From: Snowella sp.
GTDB taxonomy: Bacteria; Cyanobacteriota; Cyanobacteriia; Cyanobacteriales; Microcystaceae
Length of the DNA stretch: 33,200 nt
Assembly: GCA_003249095.1 (NCBI GenBank)
Contig: QBMS01000036.1
Location: 1-33,200, forward strand
Reading direction: 5' to 3'
Shown: positions 1 through 6,177 of the stretch, piece after piece
Numbering within the stretch: the first letter of the stretch is position 1
Layout of the letters: every line of letters starts with the position of its first letter
Program-made: the position numbers and the translations under genes
Notes under the pieces: generated by a model
Database searches by the model: none
What the model saw: the letters and a program-made list of their open reading frames with translations, nothing else
Told to the model about the DNA's origin: nothing

Positions 1-1973
1 GTTAAGTCCTTGTCTTGTAAGGATTTCATTCTAATAATTAGACTGAACCAGTGCCGTTGACGGTATTGAGATTTAAGATACTTTAACCTTAAGGGCGGGT
101 AAATTGACAATCCAGTTAATGAAACGGCAGATAAAATACTTGCTGTAAAAAGGTAGGTGTTAAAACCAATAAAAGCACCTATCCCTGTTGAAATTCCCAA
201 TATCGTGCACACCCAAATATAGAGACTAATAAACCATTCAGTTTTATGATTTTTTCTTGTCCAATTTTCCGCTATTACTCCACTTTTTCGTAAACCATAA
301 CTATTAAAGAAAATTTCGTATATAGACCACACAAGAGAAATTCCGATAACGACTCCAACAATCATGCAAAGACCTGATAAAGACCATAGTGTGAAGGTAG
401 ATATCCATGCCCAAAAGTCTGAAGAATTGATAACAGGAAAAGGTATTGAGCTAGAAACTATCGAATAATAAATAAAACTTATTATTAGAAAAGAAAGCAA
501 GCCAAAATCAATAGCTTCCATGACTGGGCGAGGACTTCTTCTGTGATAGTTAAAACTAATTTTATTGATTATGTTTTCAATTTTATTGATTATATTTTTT
601 CTGACAAAGAAATATGCAACTACTAATAATCCGCATGAAATTGTAGCCCAAAAACCAATAAAAGACCAATAAAAATACCCCCAAAGAAAACTTTTAAGTG
701 CTAAATTTGTTATAATCCATTTATAAAAAAATAGCATTAAACTTGTTAATCCTCCAGACAATAAAATTGTAAATATTAGATGTGAATAAACTGGAAAAGG
801 AACATCAAAATTTATCCTAGCTGTCTGAATCGAAACCTTAAAACGGATGCGTTCTTCCTTAGCATTACTTTCTAAAACAATTTCTCGCCGATAATTCTTA
901 TCTGCTTTGAGCTTACTTGTATCAATCGTAATCGTACAAGTTACCTCTTCCTCATAGTGCGCTTCAAACCGTTTAGGGGTAATGCGAATCCAGACATGAT
1001 CATCTGGTGTATGGGGCGGATCATTCGGATGGGGCGCAACATACCATTGCCCTTGTAAAATTGTCTCCGAAACCGTATTTTTAAACTTAATCGTTTGGCT
1101 TAACTTTTCCCCTATCTTATTGGCAACAAACCTTAATTCTGACTTATCAAAAGTAACATCAGGAATCCGAATAATATAAAGCGGTTGCAAAGCCTCTAAC
1201 GCTGTTTTTGCATCAGGAAAGCGATCTGCTGGCTCAGGTTCTACCATTTTTTCCAGCCATTGAATAAACTTAAAACTAAACTTTGGAACCCGATCTTTAA
1301 AAATAATACGATTTGTGGAAAAATTGACTAACTTTCCAATGTCATCTGTCTTAGTTTGAGTAATTAAACAGATTAAGGTTGCTCCTAAACCATACAAATC
1401 AGAGGCTTCTGTTAACTTTTGATTATGAACTTGTTCTGGTGGCATAAATCCCAAAGTACCGCCCGTCATGGTACTAAATGCCATCGTATTATTACCAATT
1501 CGTGCCAAACCAAAATCAATTAAATAAACATTAATATCATCATCTACCAAAATATTATCTGGTTTCAAATCCTTGTGTATAATAATAGGAATCTGATTCT
1601 GTAAATAGATCAAGATTTCTAAAATTTGATTGGCAATATCCTTAATTTCCTCTGGGCTAAACGTGCGAGACTTTGATAAAGGATCGGCATTCTTATATTC
1701 CTGTACGAAACATAACCCATCCCCTGGATCAAATTTAGTCAGGAATTTGGGAATACCAGGATGCTTTAACCCTCGCAGTACCTCGATCTCTCGCTCGATC
1801 GCCTTGTACTCATCCCAATTGCTAGTTTTCGCAAAACAAAACTGCTTAATCACCATTGCTTGCTGTGAGTTACGCTCAAGAGCCTTATAGGTAATCCTGC
1901 CGCCCGTGACATTGTTGTTCAGGCACTCTATAACTTCATAACCAAATTGACGAAAATCGGGGAAAGTAGTCAT
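1..1973 (-). CDS. Membrane-anchored Ser/Thr protein kinase (3' end beyond window)
   Basis: Open on the minus strand from ATG at 1973 to the left edge without a stop, so at least 657 residues and truncated by the window. Residues 1-260 form a eukaryotic-like protein kinase: a glycine-loop stretch around TGGRITYKA, the ATP-binding lysine K43 in VIKQF, the catalytic loop HKDLKPDN (H133-N140, HKD in place of HRD) and DFG at D153. Residues about 262-385 look like a beta-rich domain with an alternating pattern, and from about residue 390 on there are roughly six hydrophobic helices, so the kinase domain should be cytoplasmic and tethered. GAGAGG lies about 8 nt before the ATG. This matches a widespread cyanobacterial kinase family with varied C-terminal modules; the substrate is unknown. 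Confidence 0.88.
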   Translation of the reverse strand, partial: MTTFPDFRQFGYEVIECLNNNVTGGRITYKALERNSQQAMVIKQFCFAKTSNWDEYKAIEREIEVLRGLKHPGIPKFLTKFDPGDGLCFVQEYKNADPLSKSRTFSPEEIKDIANQILEILIYLQNQIPIIIHKDLKPDNILVDDDINVYLIDFGLARIGNNTMAFSTMTGGTLGFMPPEQVHNQKLTEASDLYGLGATLICLITQTKTDDIGKLVNFSTNRIIFKDRVPKFSFKFIQWLEKMVEPEPADRFPDAKTALEALQPLYIIRIPDVTFDKSELRFVANKIGEKLSQTIKFKNTVSETILQGQWYVAPHPNDPPHTPDDHVWIRITPKRFEAHYEEEVTCTITIDTSKLKADKNYRREIVLESNAKEERIRFKVSIQTARINFDVPFPVYSHLIFTILLSGGLTSLMLFFYKWIITNLALKSFLWGYFYWSFIGFWATISCGLLVVAYFFVRKNIINKIENIINKISFNYHRRSPRPVMEAIDFGLLSFLIISFIYYSIVSSSIPFPVINSSDFWAWISTFTLWSLSGLCMIVGVVIGISLVWSIYEIFFNSYGLRKSGVIAENWTRKNHKTEWFISLYIWVCTILGISTGIGAFIGFNTYLFTASILSAVSLTGLSIYPPLRLKYLKSQYRQRHWFSLIIRMKSLQDKDL

Positions 1974-2227
1974 GGATAGCCCTCTCAGGAAGATAATTCA
2001 ACACATTCGCCCCGTATCAGGTTTGGCTAGAGTGTCCTTAATTGAGAGATTGTATCAAAAATTAGTAGAATTTTCCACCTCTGGCCATTTTTATTTTCAA
2101 AATCTTAATATTGATGTTGCAACTGCGTTTTTAAGGGACAATTATCAACTATCAATTTATCGGTGATCGCAAGCTGAAAAAATGTGTTAAATTAGCGATA
2201 TACGAGTCGAATTTGGAACGAAAACCA

Positions 2228-2488
2228 ATGGAAATTACTCTCAATCTTAGTGAAGAACAATGGCAAAAAATGACCTTTATCCAACAGCATAGTTCAGAAA
2301 ATATTCTAGCTTTACTAGAAATGACTATCAATCAACAATACGAAAAACTTCAGATAGCTGATCCTGATCCCATCAAAGGATGGCAAGAAAGTGGTTTTAT
2401 TGGTTGTGGAAAAAGTGATGCTGACCTCTCAACTAATTATAAAAAAATATTGAAAGAAACTTGGTCTAGAAAACATGATGATAGTTGA
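2228..2488 (+). CDS. Antitoxin of a PIN-domain toxin-antitoxin pair (VapB-like)
   Basis: An 86-residue protein overlapping the downstream PIN toxin gene by 14 bp, the usual arrangement of a translationally coupled toxin-antitoxin pair. The N-terminal half (ITLNLSEEQWQKM) suggests a short beta strand plus helix for dimerisation or DNA binding, and the C-terminal tail with GFIGCGKSDADLSTNY resembles the toxin-binding tails of cyanobacterial PIN-associated antitoxins. A TTG 15 bp further upstream (2213) is also in frame, but ATG at 2228 is preferred because GGAA at 2215-2218 sits at a suitable distance. Expected role: neutralise the toxin and autoregulate the operon. Function is inferred mainly from the toxin partner. 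Confidence 0.8.
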   Translation: MEITLNLSEEQWQKMTFIQQHSSENILALLEMTINQQYEKLQIADPDPIKGWQESGFIGCGKSDADLSTNYKKILKETWSRKHDDS

Positions 2489-2891
2489 CACAGGCTTTTG
2501 GTTAGCTCTTGCGAACCAAGACGATAAATATCACACAAAAGCGAAACAGGTAATGCAAAATCTCAGAGAACCCCTAGTTACAACCTGGTTTGTTTTTACA
2601 GAAACCTGCTATCTCCTACTAACCCGTCTGGGCAATCATTCTCAAGTATTATTTATTCAAAATTTTTTAGCAGGTAGATTTGAAGTTTTTGAATTAAAAA
2701 ATCATCAAATGAGAAGAGTTCAAGAGCTTTTAGAACGTTATAATGACCTGCCGATGGACTTAGCCGATGCCTCCTTAGTTGTCTTGGCTGAACATCTAGG
2801 TCATGGGCGTATTTTAACCTGCGATCGCCGAGATTTTTTAACTTATCGCTGGAATAATACCCAAACTTTTGAAAATTTATTTTTAGATTAA
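2475..2891 (+). CDS. PIN-domain ribonuclease toxin (VapC-like)
   Basis: A 138-residue single PIN domain. The acidic residues that bind the catalytic metal in the family are in place: D5 in IVDTGFW, E43 in FTETCYLL, D95/D98 in MDLADASLVV and D117 in TCDRRDF. Length is typical of VapC-type toxins. PIN toxins are Mg-dependent RNases that cut tRNA, rRNA or mRNA; the target cannot be read from the sequence. It overlaps its antitoxin, and the two genes are followed by a hairpin made of two HIP1 sites. All key residues are intact, so the pair is probably functional, unlike the decayed locus near 5.5 kb. Confidence 0.88.
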   Translation: MMIVDTGFWLALANQDDKYHTKAKQVMQNLREPLVTTWFVFTETCYLLLTRLGNHSQVLFIQNFLAGRFEVFELKNHQMRRVQELLERYNDLPMDLADASLVVLAEHLGHGRILTCDRRDFLTYRWNNTQTFENLFLD

Positions 2892-2902
2892 ATCCTAATC
2901 AA

Positions 2903-2940
2903 TAGCGATCGCATTTTTAATGATTGACAAGCGATCGCTA
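2903..2940. terminator. Hairpin of two HIP1 sites between convergent genes
   Basis: TAGCGATCGC at 2903-2912 and GCGATCGCTA at 2931-2940 form a perfect 10-bp inverted repeat with an 18-nt loop. It lies between the converging PIN toxin gene and the M23 peptidase gene. It may act as a two-way terminator, although there is no clean T-run directly behind it and each arm is itself a palindromic HIP1 site. Confidence 0.4.
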
Positions 2941-3006
2941 AATAAAAATAGTTGCTTCGTCGTTATTTGGATAGGTTAGAATCTGTTTGAAAAAGATTCA
3001 TGATTT

Positions 3007-3930
3007 TCAGGATTTAACTTTCGGTAAATGTAATTTAGGATCTTGAGCAACCCACCCAACAGGGGATTGAAAGCGCACTTCAAAATGTAAATGAGATTGG
3101 GGAATATCAGGTCGTCCAGTAGTGCCGACAAAGCCCAACGTTTCTCCTGCTTTCACCGATTGACCGATCGCCACTTGAAAACGGTTTAATTGGGCATAAC
3201 GGGTTTGTCTTCCTTGTCCGTGATCAACGACCACCAAAAAACCGTAGGGGCCTTCCTTACTCACCAAAATGACCGTCCCATCCGCAGTCGCCAAAACGGG
3301 AGTATCGATCGCCGCCAGTAAATCAACGCCACTATGAAAAAACGTTTGTTTCGTTTGGGGATTGGTCTGCCATCCATAATCGAGTCCAATTTTCGCGATC
3401 GCAGGCAAGGGATAACTGGTTAATCCAAGATAGGTATCCTTGGGTTTTTGGGCAGTGGGTGTCCAACTTACGCCTGGAATAAAAACCACCGTTGGATTTT
3501 TTTGGCAACCATTAATTTCAAACAATAAATCTGACCGAATCCCGTAGGCTTTAGCAATATCTTGCCAAGTCGCCCCTTTCGGAACTGTTGATTTCATGCC
3601 ATTAAAAGGCGGAACAAGAATTATCTGACCCACTCTCGCCTTGCCCTTACTTAAATTTTCATTGAACTTAATCAAGGTTTCTGGAGCTAATTTATAGCGT
3701 TGGGCAATACTTGCGATCGTTTCCCCCGAAGCCACTTTATGACGTTGTAAACGAGACAGGACAGGGACGGGACAATTAGGGTCGAGGGAATTGGGGGAAG
3801 ATTGGGCAAAACTGGGAGAAAGTGGGACTAAAATTGAAATAAAAACAAGTACAGAAGAAAAAATTGAATGATTTTTCGTTAACTGCCAATTTTTGATCGA
3901 AGACAAAGATTGACTGATTATTTTCAACAT
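3007..3930 (-). CDS. Secreted LysM/M23-family peptidase-like protein
   Basis: A 307-residue envelope protein. From ATG at 3930 it starts with a charged segment, a hydrophobic stretch and an SFAQS cleavage-like site, so it should be exported; an in-frame TTG at 3966 would add 12 residues and is less likely. Two LysM-type peptidoglycan-binding modules follow (HKVASGETIASIAQRY and VPKGATWQDIAKAYG), then a C-terminal M23 (LytM) domain with the zinc-binding motifs HSGVD and HLHFEV. The usual third motif YxHL reads YAQL here, so the histidine considered catalytic in M23 enzymes is a glutamine. It may be a weak peptidase or a non-catalytic wall-binding or amidase-activating protein. The gene upstream on the same strand is hom. 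Confidence 0.85.
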   Translation of the reverse strand: MLKIISQSLSSIKNWQLTKNHSIFSSVLVFISILVPLSPSFAQSSPNSLDPNCPVPVLSRLQRHKVASGETIASIAQRYKLAPETLIKFNENLSKGKARVGQIILVPPFNGMKSTVPKGATWQDIAKAYGIRSDLLFEINGCQKNPTVVFIPGVSWTPTAQKPKDTYLGLTSYPLPAIAKIGLDYGWQTNPQTKQTFFHSGVDLLAAIDTPVLATADGTVILVSKEGPYGFLVVVDHGQGRQTRYAQLNRFQVAIGQSVKAGETLGFVGTTGRPDIPQSHLHFEVRFQSPVGWVAQDPKLHLPKVKS

Positions 3931-4007
3931 AAAATGATTAATTAATCCTATTCTCCAAGATCGCAAAAACTATTCCCCATCTTACCCCTAAGATCGAAGA
4001 ATCAACG

Positions 4008-5306
4008 TTACAGCACCCGCAGCACACTAGGAATGGATTTAATCGCCTCTAATTGCTCCATTTCTGCTAAAGCGGCCCGAAAATTGCCTTCCTTGACGTT
4101 ATGGGTGACAACAACAATTTCCGCACAGTCTTCCTGAAAACCAATTTGCACAACGGATTCCAAGCTGACTTGATGATTGCCAAAACTCATGCCCAGATGA
4201 CCAATTACGCCAGGCACATCATAGCAAAGAAAACGGGCATAAAAGCGGGTTTCTAGGTTCTCAATGGCGGTTACTTGACAATAGTGCTGATGGACACAAC
4301 TGAGCAGAGGATCGAGATCATCAGTGACTTCACTGCTAAACAAAATTCCCACAATATTCAAAATATCGGACACAACGGCACTAGCGGTAGGCCCTGCCCC
4401 TGCTCCCCGTCCATAGAACATAACCTGCCCCAGGGGATCGCCTTCTACCAAAATTCCGTTATACACACCGTTAATATTGGCTAAGGGATGATCTTTCGGC
4501 ACTAAAGTTGGATGAACCCGTAATTGGAGATTTTCTGAGGCTTCTCCCTGCAATCCTTCCGCGATCGCCAGTAACTTGATCACAAACCCTAATTTGTCGG
4601 CATAGGTAATATCCACTGCGCTGACCTGGCGAATACCTTCACAATAAACATCTTCTCGTTTGACCCGACCGCCAAATCCCAGGGAAGCGAGGATCGCAAT
4701 TTTATCCGCCGCATCGTAACCATCCACATCGGCACTGGGATCGGCTTCAGCATAGCCTAATTTTTGAGCTTCGGCTAAAACTTCTCCAAAATCTGCCCCC
4801 TCAGTGGTCATTTGGGTCAAAATATAGTTCGTTGTCCCATTGACGATGCCCATAATGCTCTGAATGCGATTTGCGCCCAAGGATTGTTTGAGGGGTTTAA
4901 TAATGGGAATACCACCGCCCACCGCCGCTTCCAAAAGGACATAAACCCTCGCTTCATTGGCCGCACTATAAATTTCATGGCCATAACGGGCAATAACCGC
5001 CTTATTTGCCGTAACAACGTGTTTTTTATTGGCAATAGCTTTTAAAATCAGCGATCGCGCAGGCTCCAGACCGCCCATCAGTTCGACAATAATATCAATG
5101 TCAGGATCACTCACAATAGAGTCTAAATCAGTGGTCAAAACCCCAGTCGGCAGATCAACCCCACGAGTTTTCTCCAGCGATCGCACCCCTACCCGATAAA
5201 TTTCGATTTCCTTTAATAAAGGACTACGGCCCAACGGGTCTTGTAAAATTGCCACCGTTCCCGTGCCGACTGTTCCCAAGCCCAGCAAACCAATCTTAAA
5301 CGCCAC
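4008..5306 (-). CDS. hom: Homoserine dehydrogenase
   Basis: A 432-residue enzyme that reduces aspartate semialdehyde to homoserine with NAD(P)H, the branch point to threonine, methionine and isoleucine. The N terminus has the Rossmann dinucleotide-binding motif GLGTVGTG. The central catalytic domain carries GIVNGTTNYILTQM and the family signature region AEADPSADVDGYDAADK. The last 80 or so residues form an ACT domain (VPGVIGHLGMSFGNHQVSLE), the usual site of threonine feedback inhibition. Length is normal for the monofunctional, ACT-containing bacterial form. The ATG start leaves no room for a longer N terminus before the Rossmann fold. The upstream 200 bp has no recognisable regulatory element. 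Confidence 0.97.
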   Translation of the reverse strand: MAFKIGLLGLGTVGTGTVAILQDPLGRSPLLKEIEIYRVGVRSLEKTRGVDLPTGVLTTDLDSIVSDPDIDIIVELMGGLEPARSLILKAIANKKHVVTANKAVIARYGHEIYSAANEARVYVLLEAAVGGGIPIIKPLKQSLGANRIQSIMGIVNGTTNYILTQMTTEGADFGEVLAEAQKLGYAEADPSADVDGYDAADKIAILASLGFGGRVKREDVYCEGIRQVSAVDITYADKLGFVIKLLAIAEGLQGEASENLQLRVHPTLVPKDHPLANINGVYNGILVEGDPLGQVMFYGRGAGAGPTASAVVSDILNIVGILFSSEVTDDLDPLLSCVHQHYCQVTAIENLETRFYARFLCYDVPGVIGHLGMSFGNHQVSLESVVQIGFQEDCAEIVVVTHNVKEGNFRAALAEMEQLEAIKSIPSVLRVL

Positions 5307-5506
5307 TTTGAATGTTCCTCTGCCTTTCTTTCCTTATCTAGATTAACGGTTCAGTGCCACAAATTGAGCCATTACTTTGACATAAGTTGTTATCTCAATC
5401 AACACGATTCCTTCAGTAAATCGCTCTAGTTTGACTTTTTGGCGGTTATTCCCATGTCTGATCCCGACGCTAAAATAGTAACTCCCCTCAAAATTAATCT
5501 AAATTT

Positions 5507-5758
5507 ATGAATGCTATCAGTAATATCGCCGCCCAGGAAAATTTAGATGAAATCATGGAAAAAGTCTGTAACAATCATTTACCGATGATCATCACCAGAA
5601 CCTTTCAGCCTCCTGTCGTCATGATCTCCCTTGAAGATTATCAATCCCTAGAAGAAACGGCCTAACTCCTCCGCAGTCCCAATAATGCCAAAAGACTTCT
5701 AGATTCGATGTCGGCTCTAGAAAATGGGCAGGGTGTAGAACGGGAGCTATTAGATTGA
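5507..5758 (+). pseudogene. Decayed YefM/Phd-type antitoxin with nonsense codon
   Basis: Reading from ATG at 5507 gives a Phd/YefM-family antitoxin: MIITRTFQPPVVMISLEDY followed by QSLEETA. The frame then hits TAA at 5663-5665 and continues without a gap for 30 more codons in the typical YefM tail (LLRSPNNAKRLLDSMSALEN ... ERELLD) to TGA at 5756. Family members usually have tyrosine (TAT/TAC) at the stop position (EETAYLL), so one base change explains the nonsense codon. The toxin that should overlap its end is also broken. The truncated 52-residue product would retain the DNA-binding part but lack the toxin-neutralising tail. Confidence 0.82.
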
Positions 5759-5787
5759 AATTAATTTTCTCCGAACGAGTTTTGTAA
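5755..5787 (+). pseudogene. Remnant of YoeB/RelE-family toxin start
   Basis: TTG at 5755 overlaps the antitoxin stop codon (TTGA) and reads KLIFSERVL, then a stop at 5785. This matches the first residues of YoeB-type toxins (KLxFSE...), whose genes normally overlap the antitoxin end in just this way. Only nine or ten codons survive before unrelated sequence takes over, which suggests a deletion or rearrangement junction near 5785. Confidence 0.5.
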
Positions 5788-6016
5788 GAAATATAAACCA
5801 AAACCGAAGTCAGAACGGCGATTTTGTTGGGGCTGTCGTTTGTTGCCAAAAATTCTGAAGGTGAAAGACCGCAAAAAACATTCGCCTGGACAAATGCTTT
5901 TACCCTGGGGTGAAACTGTGGCAAAGAATCCAAGGATTCAAGCGGTGGCAGAAAAGTTTGTGGCGGCGAATGCCTATGATCCCAAAATGGCGATGCGTTT
6001 TTTTAATGATTCTTAG
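5765..6016 (+). pseudogene. C-terminal fragment of an unidentified gene
   Basis: In the frame running on from the antitoxin there is an open stretch of 83 codons from 5765 (just after TAA at 5762) to TAG at 6014. It has no ATG near its beginning, but its composition looks protein-like: a basic stretch (KKYKPKPKSERR), a CxxC motif (FCWGC) with another Cys 18 residues before it, and a helical tail (RIQAVAEKFVAANAYDPKMA). I do not recognise the family. It could be the 3' end of a gene that lost its 5' part at the same junction that destroyed the toxin. The 6017-6177 stretch behind it holds nothing I can support. Confidence 0.35.
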
Positions 6017-6177
6017 TTTTTATGGTTGGATGAAGAAACTGACCTGACCAGATTTATTCTTGTTTTTTTATCTGAAATTGGATGTGGTGGTGTCAGGTAA
6101 TGAATTGAGGAAAACCCTATGACTCGTAAAAAAAAGCCCGAAAAATAAGGAAAAAAATTTTCTAAGTCTGTGATATA

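Noticed and set aside
1972-2166. 64-codon plus-strand ORF starting within the kinase start codon region
   Set aside because: It overlaps the kinase start on the other strand, has no supporting ribosome site and no recognisable motif.
5619-5933. 104-codon minus-strand ORF across the decayed toxin-antitoxin locus
   Set aside because: It lies antisense to a clearly recognisable YefM frame and to the downstream fragment; its composition has no domain-like pattern.
6017-6177. Short ORF starting MTRKKKPEK
   Set aside because: Nine codons, no conserved feature; likely noise in a degraded region.
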